Source: Distichodus sexfasciatus (lineage: Eukaryota; Chordata; Actinopteri; Characiformes; Distichodontidae). Taken from it: 64,000 bases of DNA. Shown in pieces: positions 35,758-47,749 of this stretch. How positions within the stretch are numbered: the stretch's first letter is position 1; each line of letters opens with the position of its first letter. Position numbers and translations under genes: made by a program. A model generated the notes under the pieces. It saw only the letters and a program-made list of their open reading frames with translations. It was not told where the DNA came from and did not search any database. The stretch is from the NCBI GenBank assembly GCA_032718565.1, contig JAVGVS010000043.1, positions 1,670,595-1,734,594 on the forward strand. The letters are read 5' to 3'.

Positions 35758-36623
35758 CTAAAGAAACAATACACCTTTCTCTTCAACCCACATGAATCTT
35801 CAGTTCTCCCTTCCTCCTCCATATTCAGCTGCTTTCTAATTCCCCTCTCTCTCACTCACTGGTTCCCTCAACTGCTGCTCTCAACCTCAGTCATTCTGTG
35901 AATTCCTCCGCTCTTCTGCAAATGTGTTAAGGGTCAAAGTGGTACGATCCCTACGAAATTAAAAGGAGAATAAATAAATGAAAATATAAAAACAGTGATA
36001 ACAAATGACTCTTTTGGACACAAGGGTTTGTAGAATACTGTCTATGAAAAACTGACAAAAGATCTAGTAGTCGGTAAAATGTAAGACGTTTGGTTTGGCA
36101 ACAGAACAAAGTTGAAAAGATGTAAAATCAGTTACTGTGATCAAAGGGTGATCTGTACTGGCACAATCTGATTGAAATTTGATTCATCTAAATAAATTTA
36201 GTTTGAATTAAGGATCCAAGATTGTAACCATCAAGTAACTAATGAGGGAAGCTTATTGCATTAGAAGCTAGTAACTGTACAGCGTGATGAAAACTGATTA
36301 TCACAAGTATCATTTATTTTGTGTTTTAATTTAATATTCTTTAATTGGAGTACCCCATACGCCAGAACTGTTAAGTTTTATTATTGTAACCTGTCGTGCT
36401 AAATGCAAATGCTATGAAAGCAGACACACAGAACAATACGTATTCATGATAGATATTTGGCTCAGCAAAGGTTTGCTTGTGACGAGGTAGTTAAGTCTAC
36501 GTGTAGGCCTTTGTATTTGTTTATTTTTCTGAATTGGTTTAGGCTAAAATGTGGAAGTATATTGTTAAACTGAAAGAGTAGCAATGTTGAGACTCCAACG
36601 ACTGTAATGTGTAAAATATTCAA

Positions 36624-36695
36624 TCTGACTTTTATTTATATAGCGCTCTAAACAACAATCATTATCACAAAGCGCTTTACATATAACCGGCCTAA
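36624..36695. repeat. L2-type LINE 3' tail fragment
   Basis: TTTATTTATATAGCGCTCTA followed by AAGCGCTTTACATATAACCG matches 56235-56300, the tail of the L2-like LINE copy at 56.2-59.2 kb, in the same orientation. Nothing else of the LINE is present here. Confidence 0.75.
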
Positions 36696-36769
36696 TACGG
36701 GACATGGCGATTCGGTAGGCATTATCACCGACTCTCTGACGCTTGTAGGCTAACTGCAAGGTCTAAGCA

Positions 36770-37480
36770 TTACTGCCGGCGGCGAGAGCGTCAGCGCTGG
36801 AAGTCATTCATATTTTCACGTGAGCCGGCGGCGAGAGCGTCAAAGTGGCCGGAAGTCATTCATTTTCAATGTGAGCCGGCGGCGGCGCGTCTTGGACGGC
36901 GAGAGCGTCAAGGAGAGTTGAAATCAGTTCAACTTTATGGTAATGAGCTATGACGCGGTTCGGCGGCAACCAATCGAAATGTAGAAGTCCACCGCTTGAG
37001 CAGATTGCAGACAATGCGCAGTCCTGTAAAACTTTGGTTCCGACCACATTAGTTCCCATGGCCGACCGCCGCCATTATAAGCAACGAAGAAGAAGAAGAA
37101 GAAGAAGTAGAAGATCCCATGCAGAATGGAGGAGAAGTGGCGGGTTTCCCAGTAATTTCGACGTGTCCCTGTTTGCGTACAGGAACATAAATTTTAAAAA
37201 ACGATGCATGGACCAAGGTGTCCGAGATTGTTGGGATTCCTGGTGAATTTCTAGTGTGTATTAACGTTATGTATTTTCTGTTACAGGAATTTCTGCTGAC
37301 TTTAGCGCCAGAGCATGCAAAGCTGGTTACTGCTGCAGAATATTCTGACATGTCAAAACATATTAAGATTAATGCTTGTTTGATTTGGTGTCTCTTAAAT
37401 ACAAGAAGCATTCAGTCTGCGTCAGAGCGTCCAAAATCTCTGTGGCTGGAAGCGTCGTTGGCAGGGCGGCCAGGAAGCGC
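36770..37480 (+). mobile_element. PIF/Harbinger-like element remnant with MADF segment
   Basis: Three imperfect copies of a GC-rich unit of about 50 bp (GCCGGCGGCGAGAGCGTCA at 36775, 36824 and a shorter one at 36875) precede a (GAA)n run and a broken coding segment near 37120-37250. Pieces FDVSLFAYRNINFKKR and, in the next frame, WTKVSEIVGIPGEF resemble the MADF (Myb/SANT-like) domain encoded by Harbinger transposons. Ends were not determined. Confidence 0.55.
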
Positions 37481-37521
37481 GACCTGACACCTGCTGCTGG
37501 CGGTGAACGCACGGTAAGGCG

Positions 37522-38206
37522 CAGTGATGCCCAACTATCACGTGGACCGGTGTTACGGTCCGTGGGTCAATTGGTACCGGGCCGCACAGAAAGAATACAT
37601 AACTTACATTATTTCCGTTTTATTTATTATCTGATTCTGAATGATTTTTTATTTTGGAAAATTACCGGATTCTCTCCGCCACATCTGTCTTATGACTCAC
37701 TCTTGATGCATGTCAAGATGCTTGCCTCGGTCACATGTCTTAGCTACATCCGCTACCTTCTTAAAAGGGCTGCTCCGGCCGGTAACAGATAACGTGCTGG
37801 AGATCGCAAATGACGGCGGCCTTAAAGCATGTTTGAGACAACAACTCTGTCGGTGTTCTGGATTAAAGTCATGGCAGCATCACCCTGAGATCGCCATTGA
37901 ACAGCACTGAAAACCCTGCTGCCATTTCCGACATCCTATCTGTGTGAAGCAGGGTTTTCTGCAGTGACAGCAACCAAAACAAAATTACGGAGCAGACTGG
38001 ACATAAGCAACACACTTCGGGTATCATTGTCTCCCGTTACCCCTAGATGGGACCGTCTCAAGCGTAGAAACAGTCAGCTCCTGTACCGATTTAGCGTTAT
38101 GGTGAATTGTATTTTTCATGCACTTTAAATTTGTTTTTGTCCGGTCCGTGAAAATATTGTCTGGCATTAAACCGCTCGGTGACGCAAAAAAGGTTGGGGA
38201 CCGCTG
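37522..38206 (+). mobile_element. hAT element remnant (ZBED5-type), 685 bp
   Basis: Terminal inverted repeats CAGTGATGCCCAAC and GTTGGGGACCGCTG match each other as inverse copies. Near the 3' end, 37870-38050 encodes a hAT dimerisation-type C terminus, with LLPFPTSYLCEAGFSAV and KTKLRSRLDISNTLRV readable despite an upstream stop. Most of the transposase is missing. Flanking 8-mers do not match, so the duplication has decayed or the ends are off slightly. Confidence 0.75.
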
Positions 38207-40122
38207 GACTAAGGGACTCGAGTCAGTCGAATCAGTAGCGCGGCACGAAGCGCACACATTCTTGAGTAAATCTGTCGGTTAACCTTCTGTAGAGGGGAAA
38301 CATATTGCCGAATCTGGGTTAGTGCTTGTCATTGTCAAGAGTGAACTTTAATCTACAGCCGGAAACATACAGCCGAATCTGGGGCGCGTTTCCCAAAAGT
38401 TACCCCAAACCACATGCAGAATGAATCCGCAGGTTAACTTCCTCTAGTGCTACTTGAAAATAAATATTTTTGCTACTCTTGCAGCCTTGTCTTGATATTT
38501 TGTTATTTATTTGAAAGTGCATTTATTCTCATCACAAGCCACGTATACTTTCTTCTATGAAAAACAAACGATTCAGCTGGCGATTTGGCAATACTGACTC
38601 AAGTGACTCGCACATCTGGATCAGTTTAATGAGTGTAGTAGTAAGCAGTAATAAGCAGTTGCGCGGTGCACTGTGATTTCAGCATTGGTCATTAACCCTT
38701 ACATGCATAAATTATGCGTCAATGGGCGGCTTCCAAACCTTTGGATCTTGTGCATGGGAGGGATAAGGTATGACCAGGTCAAAAAAGGCGACTCTCTGTG
38801 ATGATTTTGAAACTTCTGCTTGGCAAGCACTTCCATTGGTGAAAACAGATCGGCAAGACACTTCTTGGAAATTCTTCATGCTGTCAAATTTCAGTGCTTC
38901 CAGGGTAAAACTGTTCTTAGCCATTGTGCATGCAGATGTCCATGTGAAGGTAACTAATATATGTATATGTCCACATCTGAAAGTGGAAAGTGTTTGGCAC
39001 AAGTTGTGATCTTGGTGTGATGGACTGGTTGGAATGAACTGTTCCTATGAGGCGTGATAATTCTAGTAGCACCCGCAACTCAGAAATTTTACGAATTCCT
39101 TGTAGAGTTCCATGAAGAACATCACACAGAAAAACTTGTGTGCAACAACACACAGAAAAACGTGCTGACCTTTAGTAAAATAATTAAATAATTTGTAAAA
39201 AGAATTGACCTTATCTGACAAGCAACATAGAGTTTGACGTAATCATCCAAAGCATCCATAAAAGAGATTGGGAGCAGATGTGTTCGTGCTGACATGTCTG
39301 ACTACCTTTTGGTCATAGATTATTTTGAGATATGTCATGGTAAAATCTGAGGATCACTTGTTGATCTTGCCCTGTTAACAGTCAGTCTAACTTACATTTA
39401 ATGGACTTAATTAAATGCACCTGAGACTATGATGTTATTATCTATATATATTACATGATGTTATAACATTCATGCTATAAAACAAATATATTGCACAAAA
39501 CTGGGCATTGCTTAGTGTAGAGAGAGAATAATCCTTTTAAAGAAAGTAGTCTAACAACCTAACTAAGAGTTTCAGGGCAGCGGAAGAGTATTTCCAGTTG
39601 TATGAAGCTGGAGTCCTTTCCTTTATGAATTGTGGAAGTTTTGTTGGTTTGCGTTTTTTACGCAAAAAATGTATGTTAGCCTGCTTTAATAAGAGATACA
39701 GAACAACCAAAGTTACTAGGAAAATTACCTTTAAGAAGAACTAGCACCAGTCTTATGACAGTATGTATAGCAAACAAAGCATTTTTTGGGAGATTGATGA
39801 AAAGAAAAATCTGACAAGTTTGTTATAGAGGAGAGCACAACTAATTTTCTTATAATCAGCCTATGTTATATTGTGTTTTAATTAGTAAATGGGTACCAGG
39901 GTATGTATCACTAATATTTGTTTGACAACAGCTTCTAATTCTACTACACTATTGTGTGTTGATAGGAAATGACCAGATAAGTAGTAATTCATTAATAATT
40001 AGTAATATATTTCTTGTGCTGTGCAACACCTGTTAACTAATTACCTTAAATATTATTAAGTTTATGACATTGTACATTACCATATACTAGTCTAACATGT
40101 CGAAAATTAGGGTCATCTTTAC
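38207..40122. other. Unannotated spacer
   Basis: No gene or repeat family was recognised over this 1.9-kb stretch. Short open frames on both strands near 38.7-39.15 kb have no recognisable domain. Confidence 0.5.
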
Positions 40123-40174
40123 CATCACAATGGCGCAAAGAGTTTCTGTCAGGGCCGTGCAGACAAATTTCTTC
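40123..40174 (-). pseudogene. Second aquaglyceroporin first-exon-like segment
   Basis: On the minus strand this 52-bp segment has an acceptor-like CTCTCTCAG before it and a GT donor after it, and reads KKFVCTALTETLCAIVM. It matches the AQP exon at 35702-35757 (GLAETLSTFVMM) both in protein and in DNA, including the first intron bases (GTAA.GATGAC). A TGA lies upstream in frame. It could be a relic of a tandem aquaporin duplicate or an alternative first exon of the aquaporin gene. A TATA-like TATTTATAGG lies about 310 bp upstream on the same strand (near 40480). Confidence 0.55.
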
Positions 40175-40663
40175 CTGAGAGAGCACGTGGAGTCTCTCCT
40201 TTCCTCTGTACCACCCTTCAACTCTGCCTTCTTTCACAATACGCAGCTGCTTGTTCTCATCTCATTCCACTGTGTCAATAATTCTTTTCGACAATCTCTC
40301 AGAGAAGCCCACCTTGTTGAACACACATTGCAAAAGGTTCAAAGTGTTAAGAATGGAGTCAAGTCAGAGTGCAACTTCTCTCTTGCTTCCTTTTCCTTAT
40401 CATTTTAAAGTGACTGCACATGAAGGGTGTCCACTTACTTGTCACTTGCCCCTCCCAGTCCCACCCCTGAAACTGTCCTTCCTATAAATACTCTGCTTAT
40501 TGGCAGAAGTAAGTGGGCTTTATGACTGGCTCTAATGACATTGAACCTTTTTGTCCCCCATACAGTACAGACACTTTAAATAATACACGTAAACAGTACA
40601 CATTCAAAATAAATTTGACATCAGAGAAATCTTGCATCAAAAGATGCCTAGTAAACAAAGAAA

Positions 40664-40717
<54 letters not shown>

Positions 40718-40718
40718 C
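40664..40718. repeat. (AAT)n microsatellite
   Basis: About 17 AAT trinucleotides with one interruption. The isoleucine-rich frames over it are artefacts. Confidence 0.95.
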
Positions 40719-41549
40719 CACATTTAAAACATAGGCCAATCTAGCATGATTTTTGCCATAATCTTTTATCTTTATGTTTCCAGATCCAGCTGCTGTGACA
40801 GAAAATTAAAAATATAATTACTAGATTGGGCCCCATAATCACAAGGCATCCTCGCAGACGTTGACGATTCTGCATCGATGCGGTAGGACAGACCATGAAC
40901 GAGCTGGAACTGAGGTTTTTGAACCCGCTTATCCTGAGTGATGTTCCTGGCACAGAAGCAGTTGAAAACACCTGAATTATATAATAATGACATCGCTTGG
41001 TGATTTTCTGGCTACAGCATAAAACTTCTAATTACAGCACATCACAGAAGCAACTATGGCTGCACGATCTGCGATCCATGCCCAATCTGCGTGCAATGTA
41101 AAGTAATGTAGAAAAATTAATGGATGCATGGTGATATCGAATCGAATTGTGAGACCACACTTCCAGCCCTTAATAAGATTAAGTGTCAGAGCCTTTTAAT
41201 TTAAAACATTAAGAAGCATCTTTAACCAATTTACAAATTAGACAAATTGATTTTGCACTAAGTTACTGAATTTTGTAAATATTTTTGAATATTACTGAAC
41301 TGAATTTTCTATCACTGCATTTCTCTAAAGGTTACAATGCTCCTACAGCAAGCTAGATACAAATTTTTATTACTGTAATGAACCAAAAAATGGTTCGTAT
41401 AAACATAAACTTATTCATAAATAGTACTTTGAAAAATAGCAATGTTTAATAAATAAGAGTCAACTTTATAACAAATTTGCCAATAGGAAATTTGCAGTTG
41501 ACAAAATGCCCTCTAGTGGACGAAATGCGCAACAACAAAACGTGATTAA

Positions 41550-42094
41550 AGGAACACTACACTTTTTTTGAAAATAGGCTCATTTTCCAACTCCCCTAGA
41601 GTTATATAGATGTTTTACCGTTTTTGAATCCATTCGGCCGATCGCCGGGTCTGGCGGTAGCACTTTTAGCATAGCTTAGCATAAATCATTGCAATCCGAT
41701 TAGACCATTAGCATCTCACTATAATATCAGCGCTGCGTAATATCATTGCGCCTGCTGCACCCATGGTACGGCAGCAAAATTCCTTGATTACGCCGAATGA
41801 GAGTATAGTTCTAAATATATCGGGCCATAAAATCAAGAATTTTTCATTTTCCGGCCAGTCTTAGTACACTTATGCAACTACAGAAGAGTCAAGTTTTAAA
41901 TAGGAAAAAAATATCAAACTCTTTAGTCATTTTATAGCAGATGCTAGCTTGTCTAATCGGATTCAATGATTAGGCTAAGCTTATGCTGCAGTGCTACCGC
42001 TTAAGACCCAGCAATCGGCTGAATGGATTCAAAAACGGTAAAACACTAGGGGAGTTGGAAAATGAGCCTATTTTCGAAAAAGTGGAGTGTTGCT
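41550..42094. mobile_element. piggyBac-like MITE with TTAA duplication
   Basis: Long inverted arms: the left begins AGGAACACTACACTTTTT and the right mirrors it, ending AAAGTGGAGTGTTGCT. Homology extends inward through GGAAAATGAGCC / GGCTCATTTTCC and GATTCAAAAACGGTAAAAC. Both ends are flanked by TTAA (41546-41549 and 42095-42098), the hallmark of piggyBac insertion. No transposase is encoded. Confidence 0.85.
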
Positions 42095-42140
42095 TTAAGG
42101 ATCCGGCTTCCATCTTTCCATTTTTAACATTTGCACTGAT

Positions 42141-42737
42141 CAGAGGTGGGCAAAGTAGCTAACTTCATTACTTAAGTGAAAGTACAGATACCATTAGTCA
42201 AACGTTACTCCAATATGAGGGAAAGTGTTCTGATCCAGCTCTGGTAGTGTGTGCACACACAAATGTGTATGTTAATCAGGAGGACAGTGTAATAGCTGTA
42301 AATGCTGCTCAGAACATAAAATCAACATTCCAACTCAAGTTAAAACCCAGCTCTACACCTCTAGCTTCATGACTTTCGAACAACAACAATGTTTTAATCA
42401 AGACAGCAGAACTGTCTGAACTTGGTTTTATAGGTACAGTCTACAGGCATAATGTAACCCGTACTGATTACTGACACACTGTCACCTGCAGAAACAACCA
42501 ATCACGTTTTAGAAAAGGGGGAATAACATCCACTTTATCCACAAATTTGAAAGTAACAAGTAACGAGAACCTTGACAGAAATGTAGTGAAGTAAAAGTAC
42601 AGTATTTGTCTTTAGAATGTAGTGAAGTGGAAGTAATACGTTTCCAGATAAAACACTACTCAAGTGAAGCAGATACTCTCAAAAACTTTACTTAAGTACA
42701 GTACCTGGCAAATGTCTTTAGTTACTGTCCACCTCTG
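42141..42737. mobile_element. Non-autonomous hAT element with 8-bp duplication
   Basis: The element starts CAGAGGTGGGCAAAGTA and ends GTTACTGTCCACCTCTG, which are inverted copies. It is flanked by an exact 8-bp duplication GCACTGAT at 42133-42140 and 42738-42745. Subterminal inverted motifs (ACTTAAGTGAAAGTACAG / CTTAAGTACAGTACC) add support. No coding capacity. Confidence 0.88.
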
Positions 42738-43837
42738 GCACTGATACAGATTTATCTGCCACTAGATTATTTTAGCCAGCCAGATTTGGACGCCCACTGC
42801 TGTGAAATGTGTTCTTACATAACTTCAGAACACAGAGATGAGTGCTATCCCATTTTAAAGTAAAGTAATACTTTAAATCTTAGGTCTCACAGAGCCACTT
42901 CTGTTTGGCAGTCCGGCCTGAGAATCTGCCAACGACAAAAAGTTTCATTGCAATTGTATCAATATTTAACAACCGATACAGAGCAGTGAACTACTTCAGT
43001 TCATTACTTAGAAAAGAAGAGCAATGAAGACAGAATGTGCAGTAGGTTGATTAGACTTACGGTATATGATATGCACTATAGCAGTGACAGGAAAGCATGA
43101 TAACACAAATTTTAACAAAAACATGGGTGGTTTTGTGGAAACCCTTTTAGATGTTTTAGGATGAAACAGGGCTGTAAACATTTTTGTCTTTGGAATTGTT
43201 TGAACTGATTTATAATGGTGTTCCAGAGACTGGGATTTTGAGGTTGGCTTGGGGGTCAGAAATGTTGATTTCTTTGCTATGGGTGTAAAAGAGAAAGTTG
43301 TATGGACTTGATAAAAAAAAAAAAAAACTTGACATTTTGTTGGAGGTATGCAGCCAGAATGTTTGGTTAATTTGGTTTAGAATCTGTTGAGAAAAAAACA
43401 TAGGGGAGATAGATAAAGTATGTGCATAGTAGGGTTGGGCGATGTCGACCAATTTGGCATCGTACGATGTCTAATGTGAAACATCGCGATGGACGATGGC
43501 ATCATCGTCGTAGGCGGCGGGTTGGGGGGGGGGATGCTTGATGTTAAATAATTAATTCATAACGAATTAATTAATTGTAGCCTACCGTTTCCACTACCTG
43601 ACCCGCATGGTCTTTGTTTTACCCAAACCATAAATAAATAAAGATAAGTTACACACAAATTACCACCTGTCAATCACTTTTTCCGGACTTAGCATGAATA
43701 GGCATTATGATCTGTGTCGTTATAATGGCGTCGACAAACTTGGTTGGTAAAAAAAGCAAAAAGTAAATTCAATTTATCTGCAATACTTTGGCTTTAGACC
43801 GAATAAAAGAGGACAGCCACGAGATACGTCTGAAGCG

Positions 43838-46075
43838 GTATGTAGGGTTTGCGGTCAAGTTATCCGCGGCAAAAGATGCGAGATTTTACAAATTTACATG
43901 ACCATTTGCGTTCACCATCCCGCGGAATACAGCTCATTGCTAGTGTCATCACGCACAACTGAACCTCGCAGGAACCAACCAACAGTATCTGAGGTTTTTG
44001 CTAAAATTACTAAGTACAAGCGTGAAAGCGAAAGATGGAAGCAGTGTACTGACGCTGTGACCCGCTACCTAGCAAAGAAAATGGTTTTCTTTTTACATGG
44101 GCAGAGAAGAGCGCATTTGGCGCCAGGCTAAAATATTTGAAAAGCAGTATGAGCTGCCAGGTCGGAAATACTTCTCGAAGACCGCAGTCCCAAAGATGTA
44201 CAACGACATCAGAGCAAATATTTTAGCAGAGCTGGATGATGTGGAATATTTGGCCCTGACAACTGACATGTGGTCCAGCTGCAACATTATGCCTTACATG
44301 TCAGTGACTGCACATTATGTCAGCAAAGAGTGGACACTAAAATCGAAATGCCTACAACAAGCCTGCCAGTAGAAAGCTAAGGCGCCGACAACCTGGAAGA
44401 GGCATTGCAGGAGAGTATACAGAATAGAAGAAAAAAATCCTGCATAACTATCACGATATTGTAAGCAGACGCGTTGCTGCCATCAGACAGTTAAATGGTT
44501 CTTTGGTTGTTGTTGCACAATCTAAACATTGCTATAAAATTGAACTCCACTCAAGAAGAAAGCAAGCCAGCACTGATCGGGCATTCGGGGTTTGCCGAGC
44601 AGTCAACACTGCTTTTTCCCACAGCTGGTGGAGGAGACGAGAGCTGAGCAAAGCACAAGAGGAGCTAAAACTCCCTCAGCACTCCTTGATCACGGTAATC
44701 TTTAAAACTCTGAGCCGATAAGCCTAACCATAAATGTGCAAGTCCACGTATCATTCAATTCAATTCATTTTATAATTAATCATAAAAACTTGTGCTTGTA
44801 ACATAATTTCGTTCCAAAACTAAAAAAAAAAAATAACGATTTGACATTGGTATTTTCGATTCTATGCATAAATTAAAATAAGGAATAAAAATATGACCAA
44901 AATCAAACTCATTCCGCAATCATTATTCTTATTACCATTTTTAATTTGTGCATAGAAATAAATATCAAGTCGTTATTTGTTTTTCGTTTGGGTTTTTTAA
45001 ACAAGTTTCTTTTCTTTTCTCAGATTTGTAGATTCTTCATTGAAAATTAAAATTTAATTGAAAATTAAGAAAACTTAAACGAATGATACACGCATTTTAC
45101 ATGTAACTTATATTTTAAGCTAATTTGATATTGTGTGCTCACCATATTGAAGGCGATGAAAAGTTGGATCAAGAGCATTTTTTTTTTCTGACAGGCCTGC
45201 GCAACACGATGGGGCTCCAAATAGCGAATGGTGGAGAGAATTCTGGAGCAGGAGCAAGCCATCAAACGGGTGTTTTCTCAGGATAAAAGCCGCCGCCCGC
45301 TCCCGCAGCTTACATGGCAGGACATGAGCGTTCTGGAAGCAGTTGGATAGTGGTTAGCCAGTAAGAGTTGACAGATATTCTTTCTGGAGAAACCATATGT
45401 TTATTGATTCCTCCCTTTTGCCAATGTTAGCCCACCTGGAAAGAGTGCTGGAGAGCTCAGAGCAAGATGCGAAACTCACAGCCGACCTGAAGCGCGTCAT
45501 CTTGGAGCAGATGGAAGGCAAATATAGCAGTGATGCCACCCTGAGTATGATGCGCAAAGCAGCCTTGCTTTGACCCAAGATACAGGAGGGGACTGGCTAT
45601 GAAACCACCTGAGCTAAGCGCCACAAAAACTGAACTGGTTGCAGAAATGGCGGCAGCAGCAGCAACACGCGCAAGTCCATCATCCAGCCCCGCACAAGAG
45701 AGAGAAGAGGCAGAGGAATCAGGTTCTGGTACCGCGCCTAAGAAGAAAAAGGGTTCACTGGGCAGCCTTCTTGGCAAAAGAGCAGCTATAGCAGTGCTCA
45801 CCGCTGATCAAAAGAGTGAAGCTGAGATGTCAGTGTACCTGCAGGAAATGGTTATTGACGGAGAAGAAGACCCACTAACTTGGTGGAAATCTAACCGAGG
45901 ACGGTTTCCTCTTATGGTCAACATCGCTCGTAAATATTTGTGCATATGTGCTACCAGTGCTCCATCTGAACGTGTGTTCAGCACAGCGGGTAATGTTGTT
46001 ACTCCACTTCGCAGCTTATTAAAGCCAGAAAAGGTGAACATGTTAGTATTTCTGTCCAGAAACCTTAATATTTAA
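43838..46075 (+). pseudogene. hAT transposase pseudogene (BED finger to dimerisation domain)
   Basis: Order of pieces: BED zinc-finger region around 43838-43920 (AVCRVCGQVI, then a broken CxxC/HxxxH), linker KYKRESERWKQCTDAVTRYL, RNase-H-like start KYFSKTAVPKMYNDIRANIL and LALTTDMWSSCNIMPYMSVT (44097-44370). The middle is partly missing: 44720-45160 is AT-rich non-coding sequence. The C-terminal part 45599-46075 is open and holds the hAT dimerisation domain (DPLTWWKSNRGRFPLMVNIA, ATSAPSERVFSTAG). It is not functional as it stands. Confidence 0.88.
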
Positions 46076-46294
46076 ACTTGTTTTTTGTTCCAAGCTCTGT
46101 TCGTTATGCTAAAACCATGAAAAAGGCATATTTGGTGTAGTTTGTTTAATCTAATTTAATTAAAATTATTTTGATTTTTTTCTGCTGTTTTTGTATGCCT
46201 CATTTCTTAATGTAAACGAACTAGTTCGTGTAATTCGTTTGGAGTTCACTGTAATTTTTATTGTGATCGCTAACAACTTCCTTGTTATTATTTC

Positions 46295-46295
<1 letters not shown>

Positions 46296-46346
<51 letters not shown>
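46296..46346. repeat. (AAT)n microsatellite
   Basis: About 17 AAT repeats inside the 3' region of the hAT element. Confidence 0.95.
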
Positions 46347-46348
<2 letters not shown>

Positions 46349-46857
46349 TAAGTAAAGATGCGGAAATTGAAAGCATGCATTTCATTTGGCTATAAAGTGT
46401 GATTAAGTGTGTGTTTTTCGCGAAAGCTGGTTGCTGCTGCGTATGTGGGGTATCGTGATGTCTATCGGCCATCGGCGATGGACGATGGCATCGTCTATCT
46501 ACCCGACCCTAGTGCATAGATAACAAATAGGAGTGCTTGGTGTCAGGGAAGGGTTTTATTAATTACAAAGGGAGATATTCACATAAGTCAGTTGGTTTGA
46601 GGTCAACTTTTCAACTGATTTCAATGGTTTCAAGTTTTCATCACTTAAGGTATTCTGCAACAATGTACACTGTAAAAAGTTAAACATTTCTGTTGTTCAT
46701 TTAATATGTTTTTTCTCACTCCAATAACCTAAAATTATTAGATTGTTGGTTTTTTTATTAAACTTAGTAATTTGTCTGTCTCTTTCAATCTATTTTCTTA
46801 GATTGATACAATATAAAATTATAACACATCCATCAAATTGAAATTATACATTCGATC

Positions 46858-47745
46858 AAATGTCCTGGTACGGGAACAGCTGTGTTCAGGACCAGAAAGC
46901 CCTCCAGAGAGTGATCCGGGCAGCGAGCGCTGCTGCAACGGCCATCTCTCCTTCCCTGCAGGACATTTACTCCAAGAGATGTAGGACCAGGGCAATCAGG
47001 GTTATAAAAGACTCATCTCACCCAGGAAACAGACTTTTTCATCTTCTGCAATCAGGCAGAAGGTTCCGCGACCTGGGCCATGGGCTAAAATAGAGAGACT
47101 TGGAGGAGTTTCTTTATCCTCAGGCCATCCGCTTCCTTAACCAGGACATGCCTTTCTAAGTCTCAGTTCTGTTATTATATATGCTGGTTAATACATACCT
47201 CGTTGTTACAATAACTTCTATACTCGTAAAATGTCCATGCTATTACATGCTGCTATTACATACCTCATATCGCATTGTTACGATAACTATACTCGTAAAT
47301 GTCCATGTTATTATATGTTATTATATGCTGCTAATACATACCTCTTATTGTTACGACAACTTATACTGGTTGCCACTTCATTGTCACATGCTCTACTCTG
47401 AAGCAGGTACAGCAGCTGCACTTTGGCAATTTTAAAAAATCATCTCTTTTTGCACCTGTTCTGCCCTAGCACATTTTTACAATTTTTACAATCTCAGGTT
47501 TGCACATTTAACTGAGATTCTGAGAATGTTCCTTATTGTATAATATATAGTTTTATTTTTGTCCTGTTACCCCAACCTCCTCGATGGTTAGTATTTATGT
47601 TTGTAAGTTTGTATTGCGCTCTACCTTCCTTTGTCTATTGCACAGTTAAAAGAGCGATCAGGATACATTTCACTGCATGTTGTACCTGTATAACTTGTAC
47701 TGCGGACAAAGAATCTGAATCTTGGAATCTTGAATGAGTTTATTA
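46858..47745 (+). mobile_element. Non-LTR retrotransposon 3' end
   Basis: The frame 46860-47093 encodes SWYGNSCVQDQKALQRVIRA, then ISPSLQDIYSKRCRTRAIRV and LFHLLQSGRRFRDLG, the typical C terminus of a LINE reverse-transcriptase protein. The 3' tail GGATACATTTCACTGCATG ends in AATCTTG-type repeats, the same tail as in the copy ending at 50778. The 5' part is absent; the clade is uncertain. Confidence 0.8.
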
Positions 47746-47749
47746 GATT

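Larger units (their letters stand above)
43430..46511 (+). mobile_element. hAT transposon (ZBED1/4-type), internally degraded
   Basis: The termini TAGGGTTGGGCGATG and (inverted) TAGGGTCGGGTAGAT are flanked by an exact 8-bp duplication GTGCATAG at 43422-43429 and 46512-46519. The subterminal GATGGACGATGGCATC sequence recurs near both ends. Total 3082 bp. The element encodes a BED-zinc-finger hAT transposase in several broken segments. Confidence 0.93.

Noticed and set aside
35607..35855. 82-codon minus frame starting MEEEGRTEDSC as the aquaporin N terminus
   Set aside because: It is in a different frame from the conserved GLAETLSTFVMM segment, which fits the next exon in phase. The acceptor TTTCTTTAG before GAAGAA supports the chosen exon.
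38712..39153. Overlapping minus-strand frames of 78-96 codons
   Set aside because: No recognisable domain, no good splice context and no similarity that I can identify. Left unannotated.
45457..45801. 114-codon minus-strand frame
   Set aside because: It is antisense to the hAT transposase C-terminal coding segment, whose plus-strand translation has a recognisable dimerisation domain.
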